A stretch of DNA of 64,000 nt, taken from the NCBI RefSeq assembly GCF_025465935.1, contig NZ_JANLNV010000078.1:1-64000 (forward strand). The letters run 5' to 3'. Every line of letters begins with the position of its first letter. Positions within the stretch are counted from its first letter, which is position 1. Source of the stretch: Pseudomonas sp. 7P_10.2_Bac1 (GTDB taxonomy: Bacteria; Pseudomonadota; Gammaproteobacteria; Pseudomonadales; Pseudomonadaceae). Shown here one piece after another: positions 46,689 to 56,833 of the stretch. A model generated the notes under the pieces. It saw only the letters and a list, made by a program, of their open reading frames with translations. It searched no databases and was not told the DNA's origin. A program made the position numbers and the translations under genes.

Positions 46689-47591
46689 TTAAGATATTTC
46701 TACTCGCATATCAGCACCCAAAGTGGTTAAAAGCCGCTCGGACGCTTCAGTCTCGACCTCCCCTTGGTCGCCGCCCATATCAAAGACAGAGCATGTCGCT
46801 AAATTAGGGCCACTGGTGCGGTGATACACCGCGATCACACTGCCCGGCCCCATACCTGTATGTCCGGTCAGCAGGTGCCCGCTTTTAGTGCCTCCGATCA
46901 TCAAGCCAAGCCCATAGCCTGGCGTGGCCCAGGGCCGTCCCGGCATCGCCGCGCCAAGCACTATTGCATCTTGCATTTCTTGTAGCAAAAAAGGAGGGAG
47001 AAACTGTCCGGTCATCAAGTGATTCAGCAAAATAGTCGATTCCGAAAGCGGACCAACCAACAAACCGTGATAGACCCAGCCAGGGTGGTACAAAGAGCCT
47101 TGTGCTGAATACGCCTCACCCAAATCTTCTGGCGCCGTGGCAAGTCGAACATGTGTCAAGCCGAGGGGCAAGAAAACAAGATGGGCCAATGCTTTTTCGA
47201 TGCGTAACCCGGTCACTCGCTCGATAAGCTTGCTAACCAGCAGGTAGCCCACATTGGAGTATCGCCAGGCAGCACCTGGCTCGTAGCGCAATCGTGTCCC
47301 GTCGAGACGCTCCATCATTTCGGCAACTGACCATGGGGCGTGGTGTGCGGCAACTGCAGCGTGATACTCCTCAAGCTCAGAGTAGTCAGCAAGCCCCGCC
47401 TGGTGTTTAAGCATCTGTCGAAGAGTAAATGGGCCTTCTGGTACCGGGTCGTCAAGCTGGATCAGACCGTCTCGGACAAGGGCAAGAGCCGCAGCAGCAA
47501 GGACTGTCTTAGTGAAGCTCCACCAAGGGACAACCGCATCGGATTGCTCTGTTGGCACATGCTTACCGTTCAAAATGACAGAACAAAGCAT
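46689..47591 (-). CDS. beta-lactamase-fold serine hydrolase
   Basis: A 300-residue class C beta-lactamase/DD-peptidase-like protein (Beta-lactamase, PF00144 type). SxxK is Ser25-Phe-Thr-Lys28 (WWSFTKTV), YSN is in AWRYSNVGYLL (about 127-137), and HTG is in LLTGHTGMGPG (about 241-251). There is no signal peptide, so it should be cytosolic, unlike AmpC; esterase or peptidase activity is more likely than antibiotic hydrolysis. It lies between fabI and ppiD, adjacent in other pseudomonads as I recall, which suggests later insertion. Confidence 0.85.
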   Translation of the reverse strand: MLCSVILNGKHVPTEQSDAVVPWWSFTKTVLAAAALALVRDGLIQLDDPVPEGPFTLRQMLKHQAGLADYSELEEYHAAVAAHHAPWSVAEMMERLDGTRLRYEPGAAWRYSNVGYLLVSKLIERVTGLRIEKALAHLVFLPLGLTHVRLATAPEDLGEAYSAQGSLYHPGWVYHGLLVGPLSESTILLNHLMTGQFLPPFLLQEMQDAIVLGAAMPGRPWATPGYGLGLMIGGTKSGHLLTGHTGMGPGSVIAVYHRTSGPNLATCSVFDMGGDQGEVETEASERLLTTLGADMRVEIS

Positions 47592-47756
47592 GAGTAGATA
47601 TCCTTGTTGGGCGGTCAGAGTAAGGGCTTGAAAGAATACCTTAGCTGGCAGATCAGCACCAAGATCGCGTTAGATCTGTACTTTCGGTCAAGACGGCTTA
47701 ACAGGATGCTTGCACCATGGACACGCCAAGCCCCAGGCTTTTGACCTCACAACCGC

Positions 47757-47793
47757 AAAAAAAATGGCCGCTCAATGAGCGGCCATTTTGGTG
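47757..47793 (-). terminator. terminator of ppiD
   Basis: AAAATGGCCGCT-CAATG-AGCGGCCATTTT, which on the minus strand is followed by further T. It lies about 20 bp after the ppiD stop. Confidence 0.88.
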
Positions 47794-47809
47794 AAGCGAT
47801 GCTAAGAGC

Positions 47810-49681
47810 TTAGTAGCGCTCAACCTTGGCTTCGTTTTCCAGCTGTTTGCGGTAGGCAGCAAAGTCTTGCTGACCCGCACGCGAGGCCAGGAAGCGACGG
47901 TAAGAGGCTTTCTCTTCGTCGGTTGGCTTCGCATCATCGTTTACGCCATTCAAGCGCAATACCACCACTGTGCCATCTGCCAGGCTCACGCTACCAAAGG
48001 TCGGTTTGTCCTTGGACGCCGGCTTAGGCATGCGGAACACAGCTTGCAGGACCACAGGATCGATACCGTCCTGACCACGGGCAACGGCTTCATCCACTTT
48101 CCACGATTGACCGTCAACAGGCTGGTTCAACGCCAGCTTGCCATCGCGAAGACCTTTGATGATTTCGTCAGCCTTGGCTTTGGCGGCTGCACCTGCTTGC
48201 TCTTTGACCAATTGCGCATGAATGCTGGAGGCAACGGCTTCCAGAGGCAGTTGCTCTGGCTTGCGGTGCTCTTTGACACGCAGAACTACAACGGTCTCAG
48301 GATCAAGTTCAAGCGCGGTGCTGTTCGCCCCTTCATCCATCACTTCAGTGCTGAATGCGGCTTGAACCACAGCGCGGTTGGCTGCGATACCCTCACCACC
48401 TTCACGACCAAACGGTGCAGAGGTATGAACGGTCAGGTTCAGCTCCTGTGCTGGCTGAGCCAGGTCGGACGCTTCGAAGGCAGAGTCTTCCAACTGTTTG
48501 GTTGCATCAACGAAGCGACGCTCAACCTGTTGGGTTTTCAGGTCACGGGTCAGCTTGTCTTTAAGGCTGGCAAAACTCGGCACTTCAGGTGCTTCAACAC
48601 CCAGCAGCTTGATCAAGTGGTAACCGAAACTGGTACGAACCGGCTCCGAGACCTGATCCTTTTTCAGCGCATACAAAGCGGTCTCAAACGTAGGGTCGTA
48701 GACACCCGGGCCTGCGTAGCCGAGATCACCGCCGTTGGCAGCCGAACCTGGGTCCTGGGAGAACTCTTTAGCCAGGGCTTCAAAGCTTTCGCCTTTGGCC
48801 AGACGCTGCTGAATCTCTTCAATCTTGGCTTTGGCCTGTGCGTCGCTGACCTTGTCGTTGACTTCGATCAGAATGTGCGCAGCACGGCGTTGTTCGGCCA
48901 GGTTGGCGATTTCTTTCTGATAAAGCGCCTGCAGCTCATCATCTTTGACGGCTACCTGATCAAAGAATGCGGACTTCTTCAACTCGATATAGTCAATCAC
49001 CACTTGGTCAGGGGTCATGAACTCTTTGGCGCGCTTGTCGTAGTAAGCCTTGACCTCATCTTCACTGACTTTAACCGCAGCTGGATCAGCCTTGATGTTC
49101 AGCGTGGCGAAATCACGGGTTTGCTTCTCGAGGCGGGCAAACGCGTTCACTTCTTCATCGGTCACGAAACCACTGCCTGCCAAACCGGCGCGCAGTTGGC
49201 CAATCAACATTTCCTCACCCAGCATTTCGCGGAATTGCAGACGGCCATAACCCAACTGACGAATCACTTGGTCGAAACGTTCAGGACTGAACTGACCGTT
49301 GTCCTGGAACTCCGGCGTTTGCAGGATCACTTGATCCAAAGCGGCTTCCGAGAAGGAGAACTTGGCCTGATTGGCGCCTTGCAGCAACAGCTTACGGTCG
49401 ATCAACCCCTTGAGGGCTGCATCGTGCAGCATCTTTTCGTCCAGCAACGAAGGGTCGAAATCCTTGCCCAGCTGTTGCATCAACTGACGACGTTGCATGT
49501 CGACAGCCTGACTGAGCTCAACTTGGGTGATTTCATCACCGTTTACTTTGGCCGCATCCTTGCTGTGAGAGGTGGCTTGAAAAATCGCATCGAAACCGGT
49601 CAACGCCATTAACGCGACGATGACACCGATGATGGTCTTGGCAATCCAGCCTTGTGAATTGTCCCTGATATTTTGCAGCAT
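47810..49681 (-). CDS. ppiD: periplasmic peptidyl-prolyl isomerase PpiD
   Basis: A 623-residue inner-membrane-anchored chaperone near the Sec translocon, helping newly exported proteins fold. One N-terminal helix (about 12-33, WIAKTIIGVIVALMALTGFDAIF), SurA-like N-domain (about 35-230), parvulin domain (about 265-355, RRAAHILIEVND, GGDLGYAGPG, VRTSFGYHLIKLLGVE), and C-terminal helical part. The start at 49681 gives MLQNIRDNSQGWIAKT; a 25-codon upstream extension is rejected. Length matches the family (about 620). Confidence 0.93.
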   Translation of the reverse strand: MLQNIRDNSQGWIAKTIIGVIVALMALTGFDAIFQATSHSKDAAKVNGDEITQVELSQAVDMQRRQLMQQLGKDFDPSLLDEKMLHDAALKGLIDRKLLLQGANQAKFSFSEAALDQVILQTPEFQDNGQFSPERFDQVIRQLGYGRLQFREMLGEEMLIGQLRAGLAGSGFVTDEEVNAFARLEKQTRDFATLNIKADPAAVKVSEDEVKAYYDKRAKEFMTPDQVVIDYIELKKSAFFDQVAVKDDELQALYQKEIANLAEQRRAAHILIEVNDKVSDAQAKAKIEEIQQRLAKGESFEALAKEFSQDPGSAANGGDLGYAGPGVYDPTFETALYALKKDQVSEPVRTSFGYHLIKLLGVEAPEVPSFASLKDKLTRDLKTQQVERRFVDATKQLEDSAFEASDLAQPAQELNLTVHTSAPFGREGGEGIAANRAVVQAAFSTEVMDEGANSTALELDPETVVVLRVKEHRKPEQLPLEAVASSIHAQLVKEQAGAAAKAKADEIIKGLRDGKLALNQPVDGQSWKVDEAVARGQDGIDPVVLQAVFRMPKPASKDKPTFGSVSLADGTVVVLRLNGVNDDAKPTDEEKASYRRFLASRAGQQDFAAYRKQLENEAKVERY

Positions 49682-49740
49682 GCTTCCCCCAGAAACGGTC
49701 TTGCACAATGAGCAACCGTGGAGCGTGGGTAGAGTCCGGA

Positions 49741-49771
49741 TAGAAGAAAGGCGCATCCGAGGATGCGCCTT
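49741..49771 (-). terminator. terminator after the tRNA-like element
   Basis: On the minus strand AAGGCGCATCC and GGATGCGCCTT pair over a two-base centre, then TTTCTTCT. It begins 8 nt after the CCA end of the tRNA-like element, so the element lies at the 3' end of the hupB transcript or is its own unit. Confidence 0.8.
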
Positions 49772-49779
49772 CTCGTAAC

Positions 49780-49856
49780 TGGCGGAGCGGACCGGGCTCG
49801 AACCCGCGACCCCCGGTGTAACGCGTCAATACATCCTTCGACGCTACTACCGCTCC
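49780..49856 (-). ncRNA. tRNA-Asp-derived 77-nt tRNA-like element
   Basis: The length (77) and both ends equal tRNA-Asp(GTC): GGAGCGGTAGT at the 5' end and CCGGGGGTCGCGGGTTCGAG then CCGCTCCGCCA at the 3' end, including encoded CCA and a full 7-bp acceptor stem. Between, D and anticodon arms are gone: bases 13-17 GCGTC pair with 30-34 GACGC, extended by GTA (10-12) with TAC (37-39) over a two-base bulge, making one long hairpin with a 12-nt loop. At the anticodon position the bases are GTT but with C in place of the invariant U33 and no stem. The T-loop lost one base with a compensating G later. Not a working tRNA-Asp; a pseudogene or a tRNA-mimic RNA. Confidence 0.75.
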
Positions 49857-49910
49857 GCTGCCAAGCCTGGCGTGAGCCTGACCCGGTTGGGTAAAAGGTG
49901 TTACAGAAAC

Positions 49911-50183
49911 TTAGTTAACCGCTTCTTTCAGCGCTTTGCCGGCTTTGAAGCCTGGCTTTTTAGCGGCAGGAATTTCCAGCGTTTTACCAGTCTGTGGGTT
50001 ACGACCAGTGCGAGCAGGACGATCGGTTACAGAAAAAGTACCAAAACCAACCAGTACCACAGAGTCGCCGGCCTTAAGAGCGCCAGTGACGGATTCGATT
50101 ACTGCGTCCAGCGCACGGCCAGCTGCAGCTTTCGGGATATCAGCAGATGCAGCGATAGCATCAATCAGTTCCGACTTGTTCAC
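49911..50183 (-). CDS. hupB: HU-family DNA-binding protein HupB
   Basis: A 90-residue histone-like nucleoid protein bending DNA. The sequence is canonical: [20 protein letters not shown], then [34 protein letters not shown] (arm with the Pro that intercalates, in parts). Alone between lon (upstream, 147 bp) and the tRNA-like element (54 bp downstream). No own terminator precedes the element, so it probably reads through to 49741. Confidence 0.96.
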   Translation of the reverse strand: MNKSELIDAIAASADIPKAAAGRALDAVIESVTGALKAGDSVVLVGFGTFSVTDRPARTGRNPQTGKTLEIPAAKKPGFKAGKALKEAVN

Positions 50184-50329
50184 TCTAAGTCCCCTTATAT
50201 CTATCTGAGTATGTTTCTAAAGTTTTTTGGTGAAGCTAAACGTTTGCCTGAGTACTGCGGACACTTATAGAGCCGCTTTATAACAAGGGCTCTAAACAGC
50301 GTCAAGAAAGCCCCTCAGGCAAATTCGTA

Positions 50330-52726
50330 TTAATGCGTGCTAATTCTTTCCTTAGAGTCAGACTCGCGCTTCTCATCCTTGGCAACAATCTCAGGAGCCA
50401 CATCTGGCAAGGGCTCCGGGGCGTATTGCAGCGCAATTTGCAGGACCTCGTCAATCCATTTAACCGGTTTAATCTGCAGATCCTGCTTGATGTTGTCAGG
50501 AATTTCCTTCAGATCGCGGACGTTTTCTTCAGGAATAATTACGGTTTTGATTCCACCACGATGGGCCGCCAGCAATTTTTCCTTGAGCCCGCCGATCGCC
50601 AGCACCTGACCACGCAAGGTAATTTCACCAGTCATTGCAACATCAGCTCGCACAGGAATCAGCGTAAGAGCCGACACCAATGCAGTGCACATTCCTACAC
50701 CTGCGCTCGGACCATCTTTCGGCGTAGCGCCTTCCGGCATGTGAATGTGAATGTCTCGTTTTTCGTGAAAATCCAATGGGATACCGAGGCTCTTGGCGCG
50801 GCTGCGAACCACTGTCAACGCTGCGGTAATCGACTCGACCATCACATCACCGAGCGAACCGGTCTTAATCAACTGCCCCTTGCCAGGCACTACCGCGGAC
50901 TCAATAGTGAGCAATTCGCCCCCCACTTGCGTCCAGGCCAGCCCGGTCACTTGACCGATTTGATCCTCCTGCTCAGCCAGGCCATAGCTGAATTTTCTGA
51001 CCCCAAGGAAGTGCTCAAGAAGGTCAGGCGTCACTGTGACGGAGAAGCGTTTTTCCAGCGCATGTTCTTTGACCGCCTTGCGGCAAATTTTCGCTATTTG
51101 ACGCTCAAGACCTCGAACACCGGCTTCACGGGTATAAAAACGGATGATGTCGCGGATGGCGGCGTTATCAAATGCCAGCTCACCTTTCTTCAAACCATTT
51201 GCTTCAATTTGTTTCGGAGCGAGGTATTTGACCGCGATATTGATTTTTTCGTCTTCGGTGTAGCCCGGCAGACGAATCACTTCCATCCGATCCAGCAGTG
51301 CTGGCGGGATGTTCATGGAGTTTGAGGTGCACAGGAACATCACATCTGACAGGTCGTAATCAACCTCCAGGTAATGGTCGTTGAAATTGTGGTTTTGCTC
51401 CGGATCCAGAACCTCAAGCAAGGCAGAAGCCGGGTCGCCACGCATGTCGCTGCCCATCTTGTCGATTTCATCGAGCAGGAACAGCGGGTTACGCACACCC
51501 ACCTTGGTCATCTTCTGGATCAAACGGCCCGGCATGGAGCCGATGTAGGTACGGCGGTGACCGCGAATTTCAGCTTCATCACGCACGCCACCCAGTGCCA
51601 TGCGCACAAACTTGCGGTTTGTAGCGTGGGCAATGGATTCTGCAAGCGAGGTTTTACCCACGCCAGGAGGTCCTACCAGGCACAGCACAGGGCCACGAAT
51701 CTTCTTCACGCGTTTTTGCACTGCGAGGTATTCGAGGATTCGCTCTTTGACTTCTTCCAGGCCGTAGTGGTCAGCATCCAGAATGTCTTCAGCGCGCTTG
51801 AGATCCAGGCGTACCTTGCTTTGCGCCTTCCACGGCACCTGCACCAACCAGTCGATGTAGGAACGCACCACAGTGGCTTCTGCCGACATTGGCGACATCT
51901 GCTTGAGCTTGTTCAACTCAGCATGGGCCTTGGTCATCGCATCTTTGGGCAGGCCGGCTTCATCAATACGTTTTTTAAGCTCTTCGATTTCATTGTGACC
52001 TTCGTCACCGTCACCGAGCTCTTTCTGAATGGCCTTCATTTGCTCATTCAGGTAGTACTCGCGCTGGCTGCGCTCCATCTGCTTTTTGACGCGGCCACGA
52101 ATACGCTTTTCAACTTGTAGCAAGTCGATTTCAGCATCCAGCAAAGCCAGGACATGCTCAACCCGATCCTGCAGGTTGATGATTTCGAGGATTTCCTGCT
52201 TCTGCTCGATCTTGAGTGCCATGTGCGCCGACATGGTGTCGACCAGACGGCTTGGCTCATCAATGCTGTTGAGCGAGGACAGGACCTCGGCCGGCACTTT
52301 TTTGCCCAACTGCACGTACTGCTCAAACTGTGAGAGCAGGCTGCGCACAAAGACTTCGGACTCACGCTCTGGAACAGCCACCTCGTCAATCAAGGAGACT
52401 TCAGCGCTCAGGTAGCCGTCTGCCTGGCCGAAATGCTCCACAGCACCACGCTGCTCGCCTTCAACGAGCACTTTAACCGTGCCATCCGGCAGCTTGAGCA
52501 GCTGCAGGACGGTCGCAATAGTACCTACACGATAGAGGGCATCTTCGCCTGGATCATCGTCTGCAGGGTTTTTCTGAGCCAACAGCAGGATCTGCTTGTC
52601 GCCCGTCATCGCAGCCTCAAGGGCCTCGATTGATTTCTCACGTCCCACGAACAGTGGAATAACCATGTGCGGATAAACAACGACATCGCGCAATGGCAGG
52701 AGAGGCAATTCGATGGTTGTCTTCAT
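50330..52726 (-). CDS. lon: ATP-dependent protease La (Lon)
   Basis: A 798-residue AAA+ serine protease of the cytosol degrading damaged and regulatory proteins. LAN domain (about 1-200), coiled region, AAA+ module with Walker [14 protein letters not shown] (about 352-364) and Walker [11 protein letters not shown], and the protease domain with the Ser/Lys dyad in [11 protein letters not shown] (about 671-681) and the Lys about 43 residues on. Length is typical. A sigma-32-like promoter lies at 52785-52813. Confidence 0.96.
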   Translation of the reverse strand: MKTTIELPLLPLRDVVVYPHMVIPLFVGREKSIEALEAAMTGDKQILLLAQKNPADDDPGEDALYRVGTIATVLQLLKLPDGTVKVLVEGEQRGAVEHFGQADGYLSAEVSLIDEVAVPERESEVFVRSLLSQFEQYVQLGKKVPAEVLSSLNSIDEPSRLVDTMSAHMALKIEQKQEILEIINLQDRVEHVLALLDAEIDLLQVEKRIRGRVKKQMERSQREYYLNEQMKAIQKELGDGDEGHNEIEELKKRIDEAGLPKDAMTKAHAELNKLKQMSPMSAEATVVRSYIDWLVQVPWKAQSKVRLDLKRAEDILDADHYGLEEVKERILEYLAVQKRVKKIRGPVLCLVGPPGVGKTSLAESIAHATNRKFVRMALGGVRDEAEIRGHRRTYIGSMPGRLIQKMTKVGVRNPLFLLDEIDKMGSDMRGDPASALLEVLDPEQNHNFNDHYLEVDYDLSDVMFLCTSNSMNIPPALLDRMEVIRLPGYTEDEKINIAVKYLAPKQIEANGLKKGELAFDNAAIRDIIRFYTREAGVRGLERQIAKICRKAVKEHALEKRFSVTVTPDLLEHFLGVRKFSYGLAEQEDQIGQVTGLAWTQVGGELLTIESAVVPGKGQLIKTGSLGDVMVESITAALTVVRSRAKSLGIPLDFHEKRDIHIHMPEGATPKDGPSAGVGMCTALVSALTLIPVRADVAMTGEITLRGQVLAIGGLKEKLLAAHRGGIKTVIIPEENVRDLKEIPDNIKQDLQIKPVKWIDEVLQIALQYAPEPLPDVAPEIVAKDEKRESDSKERISTH

Positions 52727-52784
52727 GATTTCGCCTCTACGGCGGCCATAAGGCCGTAATCAGATGGAAGTAAGCTTGAAGCCA

Positions 52785-52813
52785 AGATGGGGGCTGCCTC
52801 GAAAAAAAACAAG
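52785..52813 (-). promoter_or_regulatory. sigma-32 (heat-shock) promoter of lon
   Basis: On the minus strand CTTGTT, 15 bases, then CCCCATCT. This matches the RpoH consensus (CTTGAA-N13-15-CCCCATNT) well at -10 and at four of six -35 bases. It lies 59 bp before the lon start. Heat-shock control of lon is established in proteobacteria. Confidence 0.7.
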
Positions 52814-52825
52814 CGTTGGCCGACA

Positions 52826-52854
52826 GGAAAAACAAAGGGGCCCGAAGGCCCCTT
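52826..52854 (-). terminator. terminator of clpX
   Basis: AAGGGGCC-CGAA-GGCCCCTT, on the minus strand followed by TTTGTTTTT. Lies 36 bp after the clpX stop. Confidence 0.85.
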
Positions 52855-52889
52855 CTTTAACACGCAATATGTCATATGCAGCAATACAT

Positions 52890-54173
52890 TTACGCGTCAG
52901 GTGCAGCCTTGGCAGCCACTTCGTTGCTTTCGTAAATGAACAACGGCTGAGACTTACCTTCTATAACGCTTTCATCGATGACCACTTTACTCACCTCGGT
53001 TTGCGAGGGGATTTCATACATGGTATCGAGCAGTACGCTTTCTAGAATCGAGCGCAGACCACGAGCACCGGTCTTGCGTTCCAGTGCGCGCTTGGCAACA
53101 GCCTTGAGGGCATCGGCACGGAACTCAAGATCAACACCTTCCATCTCGAACAACTTGCCGTATTGCTTGGTCAGCGCGTTCTTCGGTTCAGTCAGGATCT
53201 GGATCAGTGCAGCTTCATCCAGCTCGTCCAGTGTTGCCAGAACAGGCAGACGGCCGACAAACTCCGGGATCAGACCGAACTTGACCAGATCGTCAGGCTC
53301 GACTTCACGCAGGGATTCGCCAACTTTCTTGCCCTCTTCCTTGCTGCGCACTTCGGCACTGAAGCCGATGCCGCCGCGGGTCGAGCGCGCCTGGACAACT
53401 TTCTCAAGACCAGAAAATGCACCGCCGCAGATGAACAGAATGTTGCGGGTATCAACCTGCAAGAATTCCTGCTGCGGGTGTTTGCGACCCCCTTGAGGAG
53501 GTACGGAAGCCACTGTGCCTTCGATCAGTTTCAGCAATGCTTGCTGCACACCTTCGCCGGATACATCACGGGTAATCGAAGGGTTGTCCGATTTGCGCGA
53601 AATCTTGTCGATTTCATCGATGTAGACGATACCCATCTGGGCTTTCTCTACGTCGTAATCGCATTTCTGGAGCAACTTCTGAATGATGTTTTCAACATCT
53701 TCACCCACATAACCGGCTTCGGTCAGTGTGGTGGCATCTGCGATGGTGAAAGGTACGTTCAACAGACGAGCCAGGGTTTCGGCCAGCAGGGTTTTACCCG
53801 AACCGGTCGGTCCGATCAGCAGGATGTTGCTCTTGCCGAGTTCGACTTCGTCATTCTTTTTGTCACGCTGATTCAGGCGCTTGTAGTGGTTGTACACCGC
53901 TACAGCCAAAACCTTTTTGGCACGTTCCTGACCAATGACGTATTGATCAAGGATGCCGCTGATTTCTTTTGGCGAAGGTAATTTATGCGCGCTGCTCTCG
54001 GCTTGGGCTTCCTGCACCTCCTCGCGGATGATGTCGTTGCACAAGTCGACGCATTCGTCGCAGATAAACACCGAGGGGCCGGCAATCAATTTGCGCACTT
54101 CATGCTGGCTTTTGCCACAGAAGGAGCAATAGAGCAATTTGCCGTTGTCCTCGCCGTTGCGGGTGTCAGTCAT
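52890..54173 (-). CDS. clpX: ATP-dependent Clp protease ATP-binding subunit ClpX
   Basis: A 427-residue AAA+ unfoldase feeding ClpP. N-terminal zinc domain ([17 protein letters not shown] then [13 protein letters not shown], four Cys), Walker [16 protein letters not shown] (about 119-133), Walker [11 protein letters not shown], the IGF-type ClpP-binding loop region and sensor motifs. The start at 54173 gives [16 protein letters not shown]; a 29-codon upstream extension is not supported. clpP lies 106 bp upstream on the same strand. Confidence 0.96.
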   Translation of the reverse strand: MTDTRNGEDNGKLLYCSFCGKSQHEVRKLIAGPSVFICDECVDLCNDIIREEVQEAQAESSAHKLPSPKEISGILDQYVIGQERAKKVLAVAVYNHYKRLNQRDKKNDEVELGKSNILLIGPTGSGKTLLAETLARLLNVPFTIADATTLTEAGYVGEDVENIIQKLLQKCDYDVEKAQMGIVYIDEIDKISRKSDNPSITRDVSGEGVQQALLKLIEGTVASVPPQGGRKHPQQEFLQVDTRNILFICGGAFSGLEKVVQARSTRGGIGFSAEVRSKEEGKKVGESLREVEPDDLVKFGLIPEFVGRLPVLATLDELDEAALIQILTEPKNALTKQYGKLFEMEGVDLEFRADALKAVAKRALERKTGARGLRSILESVLLDTMYEIPSQTEVSKVVIDESVIEGKSQPLFIYESNEVAAKAAPDA

Positions 54174-54279
54174 TCGATCGATCCAAATCCGATAGGCTTG
54201 CAACACAAGATGAAGGCAACTGCGGGCTTTTTCAAGCCCGCAGGTGGTCGGTGATCCCAACCACCTCCACTTGGGCTAC

Positions 54280-54921
54280 TTAAGCGGGCATTTGACGCTT
54301 ACTGAACACAGAGTCGATCAAACCGTATTCGGCTGCACGCTCAGCGCTCATGAAATTGTCACGCTCAGTGTCACGCTCGATGGTTTCCAGCGACTGACCG
54401 GTGTGGTGGGCCAGCAGCGAGTTCAAGCGATGACGGATGTTGAGGATTTCCTTGGCATGAATGTCGATATCCGACGCCTGCCCCTGGAAGCCGCCCAATG
54501 GCTGGTGAATCATCATGCGCGAGTTAGGCAGGCAGTGACGCTTGCCCGGTGCACCACCGGCCAGCAGGAAAGCCCCCATGCTGCAGGCTTGACCAATGCA
54601 GATGGTCGATACGTCTGGCTTGATGAACTGCATGGTGTCGTAGATCGACATGCCTGCAGTCACCGAGCCGCCTGGAGAGTTGATATACAGATGGATGTCC
54701 TTGTCCGGATTTTCGGCTTCAAGGAACAGCAGTTGCGCAGCTACCAGATTAGCCATGTAGTCTTCTACAGGGCCGACCAGGAAGATGATTCGCTCCTTCA
54801 ACAGGCGCGAATAGATGTCGTAGGCGCGTTCGCCACGAGCAGACTGCTCAACAACCATCGGGACCAGACCACCTGCGGCCTGGATGTCAGAGTTCTGCTG
54901 AATATAAGAATTGCGGGACAT
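54280..54921 (-). CDS. clpP: ATP-dependent Clp protease proteolytic subunit ClpP
   Basis: A 213-residue serine peptidase forming the double heptamer degraded-protein chamber. Catalytic Ser114 ([11 protein letters not shown]) and His139 (MMIHQPLGG), with Asp near residue 188, are present. [10 protein letters not shown] forms the oxyanion loop. GGGAG-type Shine-Dalgarno precedes the start. It stands between tig and clpX, all three on the minus strand, the conserved tig-clpP-clpX order. Confidence 0.96.
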   Translation of the reverse strand: MSRNSYIQQNSDIQAAGGLVPMVVEQSARGERAYDIYSRLLKERIIFLVGPVEDYMANLVAAQLLFLEAENPDKDIHLYINSPGGSVTAGMSIYDTMQFIKPDVSTICIGQACSMGAFLLAGGAPGKRHCLPNSRMMIHQPLGGFQGQASDIDIHAKEILNIRHRLNSLLAHHTGQSLETIERDTERDNFMSAERAAEYGLIDSVFSKRQMPA

Positions 54922-54961
54922 GTCCGGCAGTCACTCCCAAAAAGTCTTGTCTGGAATACGC

Positions 54962-54986
54962 ATAAGCCAGCTCGAGGCTGGCTTAT
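54962..54986 (-). terminator. hairpin between tig and clpP
   Basis: AAGCCAGC-TCGAG-GCTGGCTT (approximate arms 54965-54985) in the 91-bp tig-clpP spacer, with little T-tract. More likely an attenuating or 3'-protecting stem than a full stop. Confidence 0.55.
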
Positions 54987-55012
54987 GGTTGTGTTTTCTA
55001 ACGAATCAGAAA

Positions 55013-56323
55013 TCAGTCGGCTTGTGGAGCTTCCACCGGTTTGACCGCTTCTTCGTAAGAGACCGCTTTATCGGTCACCTTAGCCTTCTGCAGAACAGTA
55101 TCCACAACTTGTTCTTCCAGCACAACAGAACGAACCTCGTTCAATTGCTGATCATTTTTGTAGTACCACGCTACAACCTGCTCTGGCTCCTGGTAAGCGG
55201 AAGCCATTTCCTGAATCATGTCGCGAACGCGAGCTTCGTCAGGCTTGAGGTCGAATTGCTTGACCACTTCAGCAACGATCAGACCCAACACAACGCGGCG
55301 CTTGGCTTGCTCTTCGAACAGCTCGGCAGGCAGTTGGTCTGGCTTGATGTTGCCGCCAAACTGTTGAACAGCCTGAACGCGCAGACGGTCCACTTCGTTG
55401 GACAGCAGTGCTTTTGGCACTTCGATCGGGTTGGCAGCCAGCAGGCCGTCCATTACCTGATTTTTAACCTTGGATTTGATCGCCTGACGCAGCTCACGCT
55501 CCATGTTCTTACGAACTTCGGCGCGGAAGCCTTCGATGCCGGTTTCCTTGATGCCGAATTGAGCGAAGAACTCTTCGTTCAGCTCTGGCAGCTTAGGCTC
55601 CGACACAGTGTTCACGGTCACGGTGAACTCAGCTGCTTTGCCAGCCAGATCCAGGTTCTGGTAGTCCTCAGGGAAAGTCAGGGTCAGAACGCGCTCTTCG
55701 CCTGCTTTAGCGCCAACCAGGCCTTCTTCGAAGCCAGGGATCATGCGGCCAGAGCCCAGCACCAGTTGAGTACCTTTGGCCGAACCACCAGCGAATACTT
55801 CGCCATCAACCTTGCCAACGAAATCGATGTTCAGTTGGTCTTCGTTCTGAGCAGCACGCTCAGTCACTTCAAAGCGGGTGTTCTGCTTGCGCAGTACGTC
55901 CAGCATCTTGTCCAGGTCAGCTTCAGCCACTTCGGCGCTCAGGCGCTCGACAGCGATAGTGTCCAGACCGGTCACTTCGAATTCTGGGAACACTTCGAAC
56001 GTCGCGATGTATTCCAGGTCTTTGCCTTTTTCGAAAACTTTAGGCTCAACCGACGGTGCGCCAGCCGGGTTCAGCTTTTGCTCAACCACTGCTTCGTAGA
56101 AAGAAGCCTGGATCACGTTACCCAGAGCTTCTTGACGCGCATCAGCTTCGTAACGCTGACGGATCACGCTCATTGGCACTTTGCCTGGACGGAAGCCCGG
56201 GATTTTGGCCTTTTGGGCAGTCTGTTGCAGACGCTTGTTGACTTCAGCCTCAATACGCTCAGCTGGCACGCCAATGGTCATGCGACGCTCAAGAGCGGAA
56301 GTATTTTCAACAGAAACTTGCAT
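55013..56323 (-). CDS. tig: trigger factor
   Basis: A 436-residue ribosome-bound chaperone and prolyl isomerase. The ribosome-docking segment is [16 protein letters not shown] (about 41-56, the GFRxGxxP loop). The FKBP-like domain (about 150-245) includes [20 protein letters not shown] and [25 protein letters not shown] (quoted in parts). The C-terminal helical arms complete the protein. The start at 56323 opens [14 protein letters not shown]; a 21-codon upstream extension is rejected. Confidence 0.95.
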   Translation of the reverse strand: MQVSVENTSALERRMTIGVPAERIEAEVNKRLQQTAQKAKIPGFRPGKVPMSVIRQRYEADARQEALGNVIQASFYEAVVEQKLNPAGAPSVEPKVFEKGKDLEYIATFEVFPEFEVTGLDTIAVERLSAEVAEADLDKMLDVLRKQNTRFEVTERAAQNEDQLNIDFVGKVDGEVFAGGSAKGTQLVLGSGRMIPGFEEGLVGAKAGEERVLTLTFPEDYQNLDLAGKAAEFTVTVNTVSEPKLPELNEEFFAQFGIKETGIEGFRAEVRKNMERELRQAIKSKVKNQVMDGLLAANPIEVPKALLSNEVDRLRVQAVQQFGGNIKPDQLPAELFEEQAKRRVVLGLIVAEVVKQFDLKPDEARVRDMIQEMASAYQEPEQVVAWYYKNDQQLNEVRSVVLEEQVVDTVLQKAKVTDKAVSYEEAVKPVEAPQAD

Positions 56324-56386
56324 GGATATTCCTCGTTGCACAGACATTAGCCGGCCGTTTCCGACCCCATAATCAAGGGCATGCAT

Positions 56387-56790
56387 TCTAGTGGGTCAAA
56401 CTCAAGAAGTCACCCTACCCTAATCGCACAGGGAAACAGCCGGTACATTATTAAGCACAGGCGATGATTTGCTAAACCTGCTTGAAACACACAATCCTTT
56501 ACACACAGCCCAGTTCAGAGCCTTCTATATAGAAGCGCACATCGAACAACGGCTCGACCAAGCGCCTGTCGCATGAAGGCAAATGGCTTGCATCTTCCAG
56601 CAACACAAGGCTTTCTTCTGGGCACTCAATCGCCTGGACCAAAAAAAAGCGCATTCCTTTTCAGGCTCTGCGCTTTTCTGGATGAACAGGTAACCACCCG
56701 CTCTGATGCAGTGAATAGACTTAAACATCAATGCCTTAACACGACATGATCTTTGCCCTGACTTAACCTGCACCGGCCTTTCGAACTTCA
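56387..56790. other. gene-free spacer between tig and the tRNA cluster
   Basis: About 400 bp without a convincing gene. It contains the orphan terminator-like stem at 56641-56677 and, presumably, the tig promoter (minus strand) nearest 56330-56450. A 113-codon frame across 56525-56866 is unlike a protein and runs into tRNA-His. Confidence 0.5.
56641..56677 (-). terminator. orphan terminator-like hairpin
   Basis: On the minus strand AAAAGCGCA and TGCGCTTTT form a 9-bp stem with a 15-nt loop followed by TTTTTTTT. No gene ends upstream of it on that strand except the tRNA-His unit, which already has its own terminator at 56791. It may close a small unannotated RNA (about 56680-56790). Confidence 0.5.
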
Positions 56791-56828
56791 AAAACAAAAA
56801 CGCCAGACGATTGGTCTGGCGCTTTTTT
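56791..56828 (-). terminator. terminator after tRNA-His (first by position)
   Basis: CGCCAGAC-GATTG-GTCTGGCG; on the minus strand it is followed by TTTTTGTTTT. A near-copy follows the other tRNA-His at 57225-57258. Confidence 0.85.
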
Positions 56829-56833
56829 AAATA

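Noticed and set aside
47867..49612. 581-codon open frame antisense to ppiD
   Set aside because: High-GC frames opposite real genes are often open. Its translation has no recognisable domain, while ppiD has full motifs.
49780..49856. functional tRNA (Asn by anticodon position GTT)
   Set aside because: U33 is replaced, the anticodon stem is broken and the D-arm is missing, so it cannot be a standard tRNA despite the right length and ends.
54911..56350. 479-codon open frame antisense to tig
   Set aside because: Shadow of the trigger-factor gene; rich in His, Gln and Leu with no domain pattern or Shine-Dalgarno.
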